Positions 10,052 to 19,419 are shown, counted from the first letter of the stretch. The stretch is DNA of 64,000 bases from an uncultured Rhodocyclaceae bacterium (GCA_907163075.1 CAJQTY010000001.1:496001-560000), one strand, 5' to 3'. The notes: generated by a model from the sequence alone, not told the origin. A program made the numbers and translations.

Positions 10052-11284
10052 TCAAACGCCTTGGCGAAGGGCGTCGACGATATGCATGCGCGATGCCCGT
10101 CGCGCGGGCATTACGGCGGCCAGACAGGTGGCAATAAGGCCAATGACGCCTGCGCTCACCACGTCCAGCGGCATCAGACGAATCAACGCCGTGTAACCGA
10201 TGTTGGCATTGGGCGGCGGCGGCATCGGAATTCCGATGGCAGAAATGATCCAGGCTGACACGCAACCCAGCACCATCCCGAGTATGGCACCGATCAATCC
10301 GAGCAAGGCGCTCTCGGTCATGATCAACTGGAACACTTTTCCGGGCCTGTCGCCCAGAGCCAGCAAGGTTCCGAACTCCCGCGTCCGCTCAAACAGGGTC
10401 ATATTGACACTGTTCGCCACGCTCAATAGCACCATGAGCAGGATGATCAGGCGCAGCACGCCGAACTGACGGCCGTAAAGTTGCAGTGTCTTGTCGTAGA
10501 AATCCGAGAGCTCACGCCACGAAGCCAGTTCGTAACCCTGCGCGACGAGTTTGCCGCGCAGCGACGCATAAACGCGGTCGGTATTCTCCGTCTTGTCAAG
10601 CACGAGGACCATCAGGTGCGCCGAGGTGTTATCCATCAGATTGCGGGCCGCCGCCAAGGGTATGCGGACGGCTCGCGCATCGAAATCCTTGGAAAAGCTC
10701 TGAAACACCCCGACTACTTCAAAATCCAGCGTATTGACAGCCCCTTGCGCCAGGCTGATCACCAGATTCACCCGATCGCCGGCCTTCAGGCCCATCGACC
10801 TGGCAACGCCCTGGCCAATAACGATACCATCGCTGTCTTTGTCTGCGAGCGCGCGCCCTTCGATATAGCGCAGGTAAGTACCCAGCTTTGCCTCGGCGGC
10901 GGGCTCGACGCCTTCACCGATGATTCCGAGATCCCGTTTGCCATTGTTGATCACCCCGGCAAAGCCAAGACGGGCGAGAACCATGGGTACTCCCGGTTCT
11001 TCAAGCAATTTCTGTTTAAGCGTGTCCGGTTCCGCGATAAGGAATGCGTCCGGCGAACGCGTTCGCCCCTCGCGGTAGCCCTGGCGCGCAATCTGGATAT
11101 GACCGCTCTGCGAGTGAATGACCGCCTCGCCCAGCTGGACGAAAATATCCTGCACAAAACCGCCGGCCAGAATCAATCCTGCAACGCCAAGGCTGATCGC
11201 GGCCAGCGTCCCGAGCGAACGCATACGCTGCCGAAACACGTTGCGCAGAGCGAAAGAAACTCGCTGAGGAAAACCAAGTTTCAT
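10052..11284 (-). CDS. LolC/MacB-type ABC transporter permease (second of pair)
   Basis: A 410-residue inner-membrane protein with FtsX/MacB architecture: one N-terminal membrane segment (SLGTLAAISLGVAGLILAGG), a large periplasmic domain of about 220 residues, then three C-terminal membrane segments. I use the ATG at 11284, which overlaps the upstream permease stop as ATGA, rather than the ATG at 11293. Its paralogue upstream shares a GIPMPPPP motif in the last periplasmic loop. Such permeases work with LolD/MacB-like ATPases to extract lipids or lipoproteins from the inner membrane; the matching ATPase here may be the one at 24.5 kb. The substrate is unknown. Confidence 0.85.
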   Translation of the reverse strand: MKLGFPQRVSFALRNVFRQRMRSLGTLAAISLGVAGLILAGGFVQDIFVQLGEAVIHSQSGHIQIARQGYREGRTRSPDAFLIAEPDTLKQKLLEEPGVPMVLARLGFAGVINNGKRDLGIIGEGVEPAAEAKLGTYLRYIEGRALADKDSDGIVIGQGVARSMGLKAGDRVNLVISLAQGAVNTLDFEVVGVFQSFSKDFDARAVRIPLAAARNLMDNTSAHLMVLVLDKTENTDRVYASLRGKLVAQGYELASWRELSDFYDKTLQLYGRQFGVLRLIILLMVLLSVANSVNMTLFERTREFGTLLALGDRPGKVFQLIMTESALLGLIGAILGMVLGCVSAWIISAIGIPMPPPPNANIGYTALIRLMPLDVVSAGVIGLIATCLAAVMPARRASRMHIVDALRQGV

Positions 11285-12510
11285 TGATTGCACCGCAACG
11301 CATCGACGACATTCATCCGGCTCGCCTTCCAGGCCGGCATAACGCTGGCGATCAGGGTCGTGACCAGTGCCAGAACCAGTGCATCGAAGGCCAGTTGCGG
11401 GTCGATCAGTATCTCGCCGAGGTAGCCTCGAGCCATACCCGGTGGCGGCGGCATCGGTATGCCGATCGATGAAATCACCTGCGCAAACAAATACCCCAAG
11501 ATAACACCCAGCAAACCGCCCATCACGCCGATCAGGACACCTTCGGCGACGAACATCCGCATTACCGTGTTTCGTCGCAGCCCAATGGCCAGGCTGGTTC
11601 CGATTTCGGTCGTGCGCTCCAGCACACTCATCATTTGCGTATTGGAAATCGTCAAGACAATGATAAGTCCGATGATGAATTTCACCACGCTAACCTGCTT
11701 GGAAAACAGGACGACCGTCTTGTTGTAAAAATCGGCCAGCGAAGTCCACGGAACAATCTCGAAATCCTTGGCCGGCAAAACCGTAGTCAGATAGTTTGAC
11801 CCCTCTGCGGTTTGCGTGGTTTTATCGAGCAGGACGACCCAGGAGGTCGCCCCTTTGACTTTCATCAGCTTTCTCGCCACCAGAATCGGCAAACGCAAGG
11901 CGCTGTCGTCGTACTCCTTGGTGGTGGTAGCGAAAATACCCGCGACTTTCACCTCAACCGCATTCGCACTCCCATTGGCGGCCGTAGCAAGCAACACGAC
12001 AACATCCCCGACCTTCACGCCCATGCTCGCTGCCAGCCCCTCGCCCAGGAGCACGGCACTTTCATTTGCAGCCGCCAGATCGCGACCGCTGACGATGGCG
12101 ACACGGCTGCTTATCGGCTTCTCCCGTTCTGGATCAACGCCGTCCCCGATAAAAGCGATGGTAGTATCGCCATGACTGATCAGGCCACTGAACGAAAGCC
12201 GAGGCGCAATACTTTTAAATCCGGGGACTTTCTCGACAGTTTGCTGCTCCAGACTCTGCTCGGGCAACAAGAAGGCATAAGGATCGGCAATTCCTTTTTC
12301 GAAATAGCCCGGGCGGACAATCTGAATGTGTCCAAGTTGGGAATGAATGGTTTCTTCGCGCATTTGCTCGAAAATCCATGCGATAAACCCACCGGCCAGC
12401 AGGAAAGCGACAATACCGAACGCTACCGTCAGCGTGGCGACGAGCGTTCGCTGGGTATTGCGCCTGAGGTTACGTGTTGCCAGGCGAAAATCTGAGACCA
12501 GGCTAATCAT
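11281..12510 (-). CDS. LolC/MacB-type ABC transporter permease (first of pair)
   Basis: A 409-residue membrane protein with the same four-segment FtsX layout as its downstream partner: TM near residue 20-45 (LVATLTVAFGIVAFLLAGGF), periplasmic domain, three C-terminal TM segments, and GIPMPPPPGMARGY in the last loop. The ATG at 12510 begins directly at MISLVSDFRLATRNLRRN, typical for the family; the longer frame upstream is probably not translated. It lies 135 bases downstream of a flavoprotein gene on the same strand and overlaps the next permease by 4 bases. The three genes could therefore form one operon: oxidase, permease, permease. Confidence 0.85.
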   Translation of the reverse strand: MISLVSDFRLATRNLRRNTQRTLVATLTVAFGIVAFLLAGGFIAWIFEQMREETIHSQLGHIQIVRPGYFEKGIADPYAFLLPEQSLEQQTVEKVPGFKSIAPRLSFSGLISHGDTTIAFIGDGVDPEREKPISSRVAIVSGRDLAAANESAVLLGEGLAASMGVKVGDVVVLLATAANGSANAVEVKVAGIFATTTKEYDDSALRLPILVARKLMKVKGATSWVVLLDKTTQTAEGSNYLTTVLPAKDFEIVPWTSLADFYNKTVVLFSKQVSVVKFIIGLIIVLTISNTQMMSVLERTTEIGTSLAIGLRRNTVMRMFVAEGVLIGVMGGLLGVILGYLFAQVISSIGIPMPPPPGMARGYLGEILIDPQLAFDALVLALVTTLIASVMPAWKASRMNVVDALRCNQ

Positions 12511-12645
12511 GCGTCGTCGTTCGTCTATAAGGAAAATACCAAGGTTCCTATCATACGGCAAACTCAAATGAAGCGAACCCACCTGTTGAGCACCCGACCA
12601 CATTGCTCTGCAAATCTCGCCAACACGTCGTAGTCAAAGAGGCTA

Positions 12646-14211
12646 TTAATCCGGAAGATTGTACCGGCCTGGAGCGATGATGTTATCCGGGTCGAAAACA
12701 TCCTTGAGCCGGCGAATGGTTCGCCAGTACTCGTTATCCTGAACGACGTCCTTCATCATATCGACACGCGCACGATAGGGCTCCAGGCCGTGGCGGCGGA
12801 TGCCAGCCAGCAGTTCGTCAGCACAACGATGCGCGCGGGAAACCTCTTCCGGTTGAGAGCGATCAAAAAGCAGGTTTATGACGGCCACCATGGAGGTCGA
12901 TGTTTCAATGTTAAGCGTCATATAAAGCTTGTGTTGGTGGCGTGCCGCAACGGCTTGGAGGTCTTCAATGACGCGAACCACCGCCTTGCCGTTCAGTGGC
13001 AGTGCCGGATTGATAAAAAGCAAACCGCAATTCGATTCATCCAGGCGCTTGGCCGGCAAGTCCGGCCGTCCAAATTTCCACAGCAGGTTATCGATGGCGA
13101 CATCGGTGGGCTTGCCAAGAGCCAGGCCATGAAGCGGGCGAATCGAATAAATGGCGGCCGCGTTGGCGCGGGCCATCGGAATAAACCGCAGAGCGTGAGC
13201 TATCGCATAGCCAGTATCGAGCAACCTGTCAGTAACCACCATGACTCGGGCGTAGCGACCTACCCGTTGTTTTATCTCGCGAATTGCTGAACGAACCTGA
13301 CCGGCATTTCCCGTTACTGCAGCCAGACTAGCCCATTCGTCAGGTGCGACGACGGCTATGGCACGATCCGCTTCAGCCAGCGCTTTATCGGGCGAGTAGC
13401 CGCACTCGGTCTCCAGATAGTGTGTAACCCCGTAAGCGAGCGTCGATTGCGTTCTCGCCTTATTGCCAATATGTGTAACGGAGGTCAGCAAGCCTTCGCG
13501 TTTCAGGCGCGCCAGTTCGTCAATCAGTTCCGCCAGGAAACCAACCTCGCGTAAGGCCATCGAAACGGCAACTTCCTTGGGACGACGAGGAATCAGGCGG
13601 AAGCAGGCGCTGGTGACAATCCCGCAATTGCCCTGGAAGAAAATGCCGTCGATGATGGGGCCAAGACCATAGGGGTGGCAATGAGCGAGAGGAGAATCGT
13701 CGCCCAGGCGACGAAAGCCGGTGCGCAGAATCTCGCCGGTTCCGGTTACGATTTCCATCCCGAACACATCATCCTTGCGCGGGCCGAAATAGCCCACCCC
13801 ACGGTCCAGCGCATTTCCAAGGATGCTGGTTTCGCGGCCGGCACCCGTCGTATTGAAGGTCAGCGCCGGGCAATGTTTGGCAAGGAATGATTCAAGCTGC
13901 GCCTGTGTCACGCCGGGTTCGATCAAGGCTACGGGATTGTCCGGCGATATCGTGTCCGCGTTGAGGATGCGGTTCATTTTCGACAGATCGACCAGTATTG
14001 CCTCCGGCCGGACCGGAGAATTTGAACCGTAGCCCCAGTTCAGCCCAGTCGAAAATGGATAGAGATGCGTACCATTAATTCTTGCCTGATGAACAATATC
14101 CTGAACGTCGGCAACGCTGCCCGGTGTACAAACACTCGCGGCACGAATGGCGTATCCAGTTATATTGGACGTATCCGTTGCAGACATGATTCTTTCATAA
14201 CTCATCCCCAT
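12646..14211 (-). CDS. FAD-linked oxidase of the VAO / 4-cresol dehydrogenase type (copy 1)
   Basis: A protein of up to 521 residues with a PCMH-type FAD-binding domain at the N-terminus (YPFSTGLNWGYGSNSPVRP, ALIEPGVTQAQLESFL, TGAGRETSILGNALDRG) and the terminal DPDNIIAPGRY typical of vanillyl-alcohol oxidase / p-cresol methylhydroxylase relatives. The family oxidises phenolic or related substrates; the substrate here is unknown. Compared with its paralogue at 15.9 kb it lacks roughly 20-35 N-terminal residues. A transposase gene begins just beyond its 5' end, and an in-frame TAG immediately precedes the first ATG. The start is uncertain (14211, 14205 or 14187). It heads the permease pair. 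Confidence 0.8.
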   Translation of the reverse strand: MGMSYERIMSATDTSNITGYAIRAASVCTPGSVADVQDIVHQARINGTHLYPFSTGLNWGYGSNSPVRPEAILVDLSKMNRILNADTISPDNPVALIEPGVTQAQLESFLAKHCPALTFNTTGAGRETSILGNALDRGVGYFGPRKDDVFGMEIVTGTGEILRTGFRRLGDDSPLAHCHPYGLGPIIDGIFFQGNCGIVTSACFRLIPRRPKEVAVSMALREVGFLAELIDELARLKREGLLTSVTHIGNKARTQSTLAYGVTHYLETECGYSPDKALAEADRAIAVVAPDEWASLAAVTGNAGQVRSAIREIKQRVGRYARVMVVTDRLLDTGYAIAHALRFIPMARANAAAIYSIRPLHGLALGKPTDVAIDNLLWKFGRPDLPAKRLDESNCGLLFINPALPLNGKAVVRVIEDLQAVAARHQHKLYMTLNIETSTSMVAVINLLFDRSQPEEVSRAHRCADELLAGIRRHGLEPYRARVDMMKDVVQDNEYWRTIRRLKDVFDPDNIIAPGRYNLPD

Positions 14212-14243
14212 CTAAGGGTCTGTAATAAAACAAGTTGAACAAA

Positions 14244-15482
14244 TCATCCGGGGCGAATACAATAATTCCACTCGCCGTGAAACTCATTACGTTCAATCCT
14301 GATCGCTGCCAAGTCTGCATCGGAGACACTCATGCCTTTGGGGTATTGAGCATTGTCGATTTCAGATCGAACGGCTAACCCGCTACGCGTCTTGGTGCGG
14401 GCAATCAAGTTGACGATGACCTCGTGACTGATGAGCGGCTGCCCACGCCAGTTCATGGTGATGAATGAGAATAATCTGTGTTCGATCTTGTTCCACTTGC
14501 TGGTACCCGGCGGAAAATGGTGAACCTGGATAGCCAATCCGGTTTCTTGTGCGAATCGACTCAGTTCCAACTTCCAGAGGCGGACACGGTGCCCGTTACT
14601 ACCGCCGCCATCCGCCGTGATAACCAATTGCTTGGCCTGTGGGTAGCGCAGGGAACCCATACTGAACCACCAACGCCGGATGGTTTGCACGGCAAACGCC
14701 GATGTGTCGTGATCCGTGCCAACGCTCACCCAAGCGTCGTCAGCACCGATGTCATAAACCCCATACGGATTGGCTCGACCGAGCTCCTTATCGATGAAGT
14801 CGTGAACTTTGACTTTTACCGGTTCGCCGCTGGGCAGCCACTCCTGGCCCGCGTTCTTGTACGCACCAACGAGTTCCTTCTTTTTGGTATCGACTGAGAT
14901 TACGGGCTGATTGGCCTTCATGGCCGCTGTAACCGAGTCGTTGATATGTTCGAACTGGGCGTTACGGTCAGGGCTTTGGTTTCCCTCAAGCACCTTGACG
15001 TTGGCTTGCAAACTGTAGTCTTGCTCCTTGAGTAGCTTGCCTACCACGACGTGACTTACGGTGTGGCCTCTGGCCTTCAGTTCGTCGGCCAAGTTGCGCA
15101 AACTTTTGCAAGTCCAGCGCAGCGGTGACTCCGGGTCGCCTCGGGTCGTTGAATCCACGAGTGACAAAAGGTCGGGCAGCAGGGTCGCGTCCTTGGTCTC
15201 AAGCTTCTTGCGCCCACCACCCGATTGGCGCGCGTTTGTCGCAACTACGGGTTCCGATGCAGTCGTGTCATCACACGACTGCATCGCCTTAATCTCGCCT
15301 AGTCCCACCATGATGGTGGTGCGCGAGACGCCGGTGGCAATGGAAACAGCAGATACGCCACCGCGTCCCAAAACCTTTGCTTCGGCAGCAGCCAATAGCC
15401 GACGCTGACGTTCGTCCAGAGCATCTCGCATTACCGCCCAACGCCGGCCAATTAACGAATCTTCTACCATGCATCGGAGCAT
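14244..15482 (-). CDS. ISAzo13-family transposase
   Basis: A 412-residue protein recognised by the ISAzo13-type blocks ESPLRWTCKSLRNLADELK, VISVDTKKKELVGAYKN, VITADGGGSNGHR and HHFPPGTSKWNKIEHRLFSF. The acidic residues of these blocks probably form the DDE catalytic triad. The gene is full length without stops, so the element may still be active. I could not find clear terminal inverted repeats. A 9-bp direct repeat (TAAGGGTCT at 14213 and 15600) flanks it and could be a target duplication, but this is weak. It separates two related flavoprotein genes. Confidence 0.85.
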   Translation of the reverse strand: MLRCMVEDSLIGRRWAVMRDALDERQRRLLAAAEAKVLGRGGVSAVSIATGVSRTTIMVGLGEIKAMQSCDDTTASEPVVATNARQSGGGRKKLETKDATLLPDLLSLVDSTTRGDPESPLRWTCKSLRNLADELKARGHTVSHVVVGKLLKEQDYSLQANVKVLEGNQSPDRNAQFEHINDSVTAAMKANQPVISVDTKKKELVGAYKNAGQEWLPSGEPVKVKVHDFIDKELGRANPYGVYDIGADDAWVSVGTDHDTSAFAVQTIRRWWFSMGSLRYPQAKQLVITADGGGSNGHRVRLWKLELSRFAQETGLAIQVHHFPPGTSKWNKIEHRLFSFITMNWRGQPLISHEVIVNLIARTKTRSGLAVRSEIDNAQYPKGMSVSDADLAAIRIERNEFHGEWNYCIRPG

Positions 15483-15560
15483 ATCCGATTATGTGATAAT
15501 GACCAAGTTATTAATTAACAATTCCTAAAGAATTTAACACAAGTACAAAATCTGGAAATG

Positions 15561-15593
15561 AAAAAGCGCCGCTGTCACGGCCCAGCAAGGCGC
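15561..15593 (-). terminator. Rho-independent terminator, leftward
   Basis: Read on the minus strand: GCGCC-TT-GCTG, an 8-base loop, CAGC-GGCGC, then TTTTT. The 9-bp stem has a 2-base bulge. It follows the small minus-strand reading frame at 15646-15795. Confidence 0.5.
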
Positions 15594-15645
15594 ATGAAAT
15601 AAGGGTCTTCTCGAAAGTTTGATACACTTATCCACAGTTGCTGAT

Positions 15646-15795
15646 TCAAAACGCAGCGACCGCTCCTGGGTCAATATTCAATCGGCGCCAACACCATGCA
15701 TCTTCCGTTCCTGCTTCGAGATTCTCGGGCGAGCCATCCAACACTTTCGATTTCACCCATTGATATCCACGACCGACCTCAATGCCGAAACGACG
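15646..15795 (-). pseudogene. Small minus-strand frame, possible 3' remnant of an unknown gene
   Basis: An open frame of 49 codons without a convincing start. It contains YQWVKSKVLDGSPENLEAG and a Trp-rich stretch (AWCWRRLNIDP), then a stop, then a terminator hairpin 50 bases on. Composition and the terminator suggest the end of a real gene whose 5' part was lost near the flavoprotein promoter. I do not recognise a family. Confidence 0.25.
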
Positions 15796-15856
15796 TTACT
15801 ATAAAGATATCCTGAGCAATTCGGCGAGTATCCGCAAAATTTAAATAGGAGTGAAA

Positions 15857-17452
15857 ATGGACCTTCAGGCTGCAATCCGCGAATGGAAATTGATACTTGG
15901 CGCTGAACTGGTTATTCAGGGCGAATCCGTCGACGCTCTCTATGGGATTGATACTAGCGGCATTGAACGCCGGATGCCTGCCGCGCTTCGCATAACCGAT
16001 GGCAAAACACTCCCTGCCATCATGCAAACAGCCCTGCGATACCATGTGCCCGTCTACCCAATTAGCACAGGGAAGAACTGGGGCTACGGCACATCTCTCC
16101 CGGCCAGCGATCATTGCGTCATTCTTGATCTGTCAGAATTGAGGAAGATCATTCATTTCGATGCTGAACTTGGCGTTGTTACCCTTGAACCGGGTGTGAC
16201 GCAAGGCATGCTGGCCGATTTTCTTGATCAGGGTAAGTACCCTTTCCTCGTACCGGTAACCGGTGCCGGTCCCACCTGCAGTTTGATAGGTAATGCACTG
16301 GAACGCGGCTACGGCATCACTCCCATTGCTGATCACTTTGCTGCCGTCACCGATCTTGAGGCAGTGCTCGCCGATGGCAGCATATACAAGACTGCCCTCC
16401 GGGAAGCGGCGGGCGACGACCTCGCAAGGCTCTTCAAATGGGGCATCGGCCCCTACTCAGCCGGCCTTTTCGCTCAGAGCGGATTTGGTGTCGTGACTCG
16501 CATGAGCATCATTCTGGCCCGAAGGCCGGAGTGCGTGAAAGCCTGCCTTTTCAGCCTGAAAGACGATGCCTTGCTCGAACCGGCGATTGAGCGAATTCGC
16601 AATATACTAGCAAAGCTGCCCGGCACCGTCGGTGCAATCAATCTGATGAACCGGCACCGCGTATTGGCCATGTCTGCCCCCTTCCCCGCTGATCGACTGG
16701 GTAAGGACGGGTTGATTCCCGACCACGTCATCAAAGAACTAGGGGGCAAATACCAAGTCTTAGCCTGGACCGGTTTTGGTACGCTCTACGGAACTCGCAG
16801 GATTGTTGCGGCAGCACAAAAAGAGATTCGCAAGGAACTCTCAGGAATCGCCACCCGGCTGCTGTTCCTTAGCGCAGGACAAGCCAATATATTAGCCACC
16901 GTGAGCAAGCTCATTCCCGGTGCGATCGGCAAACGCCTTGCCAGCACGGTAGGTACGTTAGCCAAATCACTGCTACTAGTAGGCGGCCGTCCGAACGAAA
17001 CGGCGTTGCCACTCTGTTACTGGCGCAACCCAAACCCGCCCAAAGATGAATCGCGAGATCCGGCACGCGATGGTTGCGGTTTAATCTGGTACTCGCCCCT
17101 CGTCCCTATGCGGCCGGCAGGCGTAAGAGCCTACGTTGACCTGGTTAACAAGATCACCACCAAGCATGGAATCGAGCCCCTGCTTACGCTCACCTCGATC
17201 AGCGACAAACTTTTCGACAGCACCGTACCGCTCATTTTCGTACGCCAGAAACCAGAGGCATTAAATGCAGCCACCGATTGTTACTACGACTTATTGGATA
17301 CTGGAAAGTCGATAGGCTGCTTCCCCTACCGTGTTGGTGTGAATACGATGGAGACGCTGCGCAAATTGCAGGACAAGGCCCCACAGTTTCATACCCGCCT
17401 TCGCCAAACCATAGACCCCGAAAACTTGCTGGCACCCGGAAGATATCAATAA
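15857..17452 (+). CDS. FAD-linked oxidase of the VAO / 4-cresol dehydrogenase type (copy 2)
   Basis: A 531-residue flavoprotein paralogous to the gene at 12.6-14.2 kb. It has VPVYPISTGKNWGYGTSLP, VTLEPGVTQGMLADFL, TGAGPTCSLIGNALERG and the end PENLLAPGRYQ. The ATG at 15857 is preferred over the GTG at 15851 because AGGAG at 15847-15851 is then 5 bases away. The N-terminus (about 35 residues before the FAD motif) is complete, unlike copy 1. No cytochrome subunit gene lies nearby, so it may act as an oxidase or use another acceptor. Substrate unknown. Given the neighbouring N-acyl amino acid synthase and exporter, an acylated aromatic amino acid is a speculative candidate. Confidence 0.83.
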   Translation: MDLQAAIREWKLILGAELVIQGESVDALYGIDTSGIERRMPAALRITDGKTLPAIMQTALRYHVPVYPISTGKNWGYGTSLPASDHCVILDLSELRKIIHFDAELGVVTLEPGVTQGMLADFLDQGKYPFLVPVTGAGPTCSLIGNALERGYGITPIADHFAAVTDLEAVLADGSIYKTALREAAGDDLARLFKWGIGPYSAGLFAQSGFGVVTRMSIILARRPECVKACLFSLKDDALLEPAIERIRNILAKLPGTVGAINLMNRHRVLAMSAPFPADRLGKDGLIPDHVIKELGGKYQVLAWTGFGTLYGTRRIVAAAQKEIRKELSGIATRLLFLSAGQANILATVSKLIPGAIGKRLASTVGTLAKSLLLVGGRPNETALPLCYWRNPNPPKDESRDPARDGCGLIWYSPLVPMRPAGVRAYVDLVNKITTKHGIEPLLTLTSISDKLFDSTVPLIFVRQKPEALNAATDCYYDLLDTGKSIGCFPYRVGVNTMETLRKLQDKAPQFHTRLRQTIDPENLLAPGRYQ

Positions 17453-17470
17453 AAAGCCAAATACTTTCAG

Positions 17471-17487
17471 TGTCGGATTTTTTTACA
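17471..17487 (+). promoter_or_regulatory. 17-bp element shared by two PEP-CTERM genes (copy 1)
   Basis: TGTCGGATTTTTTTACA. The identical 17-mer occurs at 21176-21192. Both lie upstream of a sigma-54-type promoter and a PEP-CTERM gene. The TGT...ACA ends form a short dyad. It is a candidate binding site for an enhancer-binding protein such as PrsR. Confidence 0.5.
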
Positions 17488-17581
17488 GTTGCAGCGCTAT
17501 ACAAGCAGATCTTCCGTCAAAACGCGAGCATGAATAGTTTTTATAGAACAAAATCAATAGGTTAAAAATATTCATGAATTG

Positions 17582-17598
17582 TGGCACGCAACATGCTT
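17582..17598 (+). promoter_or_regulatory. Sigma-54 (-24/-12) promoter of PEP-CTERM gene
   Basis: TGGCAC-N5-ATGC-TT, with the required GG-N10-GC spacing and one mismatch to the RpoN consensus (TGGCAC-N5-TTGC). It sits 60 bases upstream of the start codon. Confidence 0.6.
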
Positions 17599-17657
17599 TA
17601 GAATTTACGAGCGCACTGATAAGTCCGCTAGTGATTAAACCTCATAGGAGAAACACC

Positions 17658-18419
17658 ATGAACATTTTAAAGAAGACCCTCATCAGTGCTGCTTTCGCAG
17701 CCGGCATCGCGGCTTCCACGCAAGCGAGCGCAATCAACGTGGGTGGTGTGGAGTGGGATCCAAATTCGCCGCTTGATTTCAGTTCCTTCTCGATTGCGAT
17801 TAGGCAGTTTATCGACCCGACATCCGGTATTGCGAGTGGCTATGGCATCGTTTCGACTATTAACGGAACGTCTGCTGCGGTTTTTGCCCCGGGTCAGGAG
17901 CTCACTTTCCAGTTCGGCAACTATACCCCTACAGTTAGCAACGCACTCCCAACGACGCCTGGACAAGTCATCGGATACAATAACGGCTTCTTAAATCTCT
18001 ATATTGATGACACTCCGGAAATCTCCAATCCCTCAGACCCCTTGTCGTTGACAGCAGCCAACACAGGCGATGGCAATCTCTGGCTCAGTGCGCTTGGTCA
18101 TCTGTTTAGCGGTTCCACACTGACTGGCACTGTAAATGGCGGAGCCACTATCTCCGGGCTAACAGGAGTCGGACTGCTGGATGTAATAGGCGGCTTGGCC
18201 GCTGCCAACTTTGATACCAATACTCAGCAAGACGGCGCTGACTTGCGGTACAGTACCAGCTTTACATTGCTATTTCCGCAAAATAATCCGTTAAATGCAG
18301 CGGGCACAGGTAATTTCTTCGGCGACAGCATTGGTATCCCGGAACCAGCTTCTCTCGCGCTGGTAGGTCTTGGCCTTCTCGGAATCGGTGCGCTGCGCCG
18401 CCGCAAGGCTGCCAAGTAA
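17658..18419 (+). CDS. PEP-CTERM sorting domain protein
   Basis: A 253-residue exported protein. It has a signal peptide (residues 1-24, ending QASA), a body rich in Gly, Ser, Thr and Asn without a recognised domain, and a C-terminal sorting signal: PEPASLALVGLGLLGIGAL followed by RRRKAAK. This signal is expected to be cut by an exosortase. The ATG at 17658 has AGGAG 7 bases upstream. A sigma-54-type promoter and a shared upstream element suggest control by RpoN and an enhancer-binding protein, as known for other PEP-CTERM genes. It may be a biofilm, floc or surface protein; no specific function can be given. Confidence 0.88.
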   Translation: MNILKKTLISAAFAAGIAASTQASAINVGGVEWDPNSPLDFSSFSIAIRQFIDPTSGIASGYGIVSTINGTSAAVFAPGQELTFQFGNYTPTVSNALPTTPGQVIGYNNGFLNLYIDDTPEISNPSDPLSLTAANTGDGNLWLSALGHLFSGSTLTGTVNGGATISGLTGVGLLDVIGGLAAANFDTNTQQDGADLRYSTSFTLLFPQNNPLNAAGTGNFFGDSIGIPEPASLALVGLGLLGIGALRRRKAAK

Positions 18420-18438
18420 TCTCTGCGCATTATCTTGA

Positions 18439-18466
18439 TTGATGGCCCGCTCCGGCGGGCCATCAA
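18439..18466 (+). terminator. Hairpin terminator after PEP-CTERM gene
   Basis: A perfect 12-bp stem (TTGATGGCCCGC / GCGGGCCATCAA) with a TCCG loop, 20 bases after the stop. The following T-run is weak (TTGTCT). Confidence 0.55.
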
Positions 18467-18627
18467 TTGTCTATCGACAACTTTATGTTACCTAAGATTG
18501 CGGCATCCTTAAGCGTAGCAACGGGTGCACGCGGCTGGTACATAAGCAAGACCCAAGTGTCTTTTTCACGCCAGCGCTGTCCTAAATAATAATAGAGGCC
18601 AAATCGCGAGTAGTACCATGGGGTCAT
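18463..18627 (-). CDS. Small unknown ORF, 54 codons
   Basis: Minus-strand ATG at 18627, stop at 18463. It encodes a Tyr/Trp-rich, protein-like sequence containing PWYYSRFGLYYYLGQRW and WVLLMYQPRAPVATLKDAAI. It has no good ribosome binding site and an in-frame TAA lies just upstream. It could be the C-terminal remnant of a larger gene, or chance. No family is recognised. Confidence 0.25.
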   Translation of the reverse strand: MTPWYYSRFGLYYYLGQRWREKDTWVLLMYQPRAPVATLKDAAILGNIKLSIDN

Positions 18628-19400
18628 GCTTTATTTACAGAAAATGGGTATCCCTTTGGCGCACGTAACCGCAGAGCCCGAAAATAAGGATCGGAAAAAC
18701 CTGCCCAATCCATGACACATGGGGTATTGGCCTGCCACGAATGGCTGTTACTCAGAAATCGGGAAATAAGGCGACAACGCATCGAGCATTCATGCGGGTT
18801 ACAGGCGAGATTTTGTCGACTGGTTTGGCGACTTCTGAGTAATGCCCACCAAGACGTTGCGCCAAGAAATTGCGCTCGTCGAAGGGATGCCCAATTTACC
18901 GAGAACCATGGTGACGCATGCATTGTTTTGGAGTCACGTAAAAGAAGGTCGTGGCTGGAACTTGTCGATTTTTCTTACACTCTTGCATCAACGCATCCTG
19001 GCCTTTTTGTTAAGGGGTAACCGGATAAATACTACGCTACGAATCCGACTGAATTGAACCGCACAACTCCAACCAGTTGCATGCCATGAGTTCCACATTC
19101 CGGGGGTTTCTGATGAAAAGTGACTCGCGCAAATGTTCTGTGCGGTTCTGTGCGCAAGAACACCGTCGAGGCCCGTTTCAGTTGCTGAGACTTCACCACA
19201 ACCGAACATTGCAGTACTTATCCGATACCCTACTTTTGATAGCAACTGGAGCGATAGCACGAAATTCGCTTGAACCCTAGGAATAGCCGCAAGTTTGCGA
19301 GGCAGATTCTAGTGTTATCGTCACGCTCACTTGGTCATGCTTTCGAAACCTGGTCTCTTCCAAATTACCCACGTAACGAGCGTTAGTCTCTTCTCTACGC
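18628..19400. other. Long region without a recognisable gene
   Basis: Short open frames exist on both strands, but none has family motifs, a good start or consistent codon use. The sequence is probably decayed mobile or accessory DNA. Confidence 0.4.
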
Positions 19401-19419
19401 CAACGGAGGATCTTACGAA

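Noticed and set aside
14213-15608. TAAGGGTCT direct repeats as proven target duplication of the ISAzo13-type element
   Set aside because: No inverted repeats are found just inside the repeats, so the 9-bp match may be chance; kept only as a hint.
18712-19260. Overlapping short frames on both strands taken as genes
   Set aside because: No ribosome sites, no family similarity and inconsistent composition.
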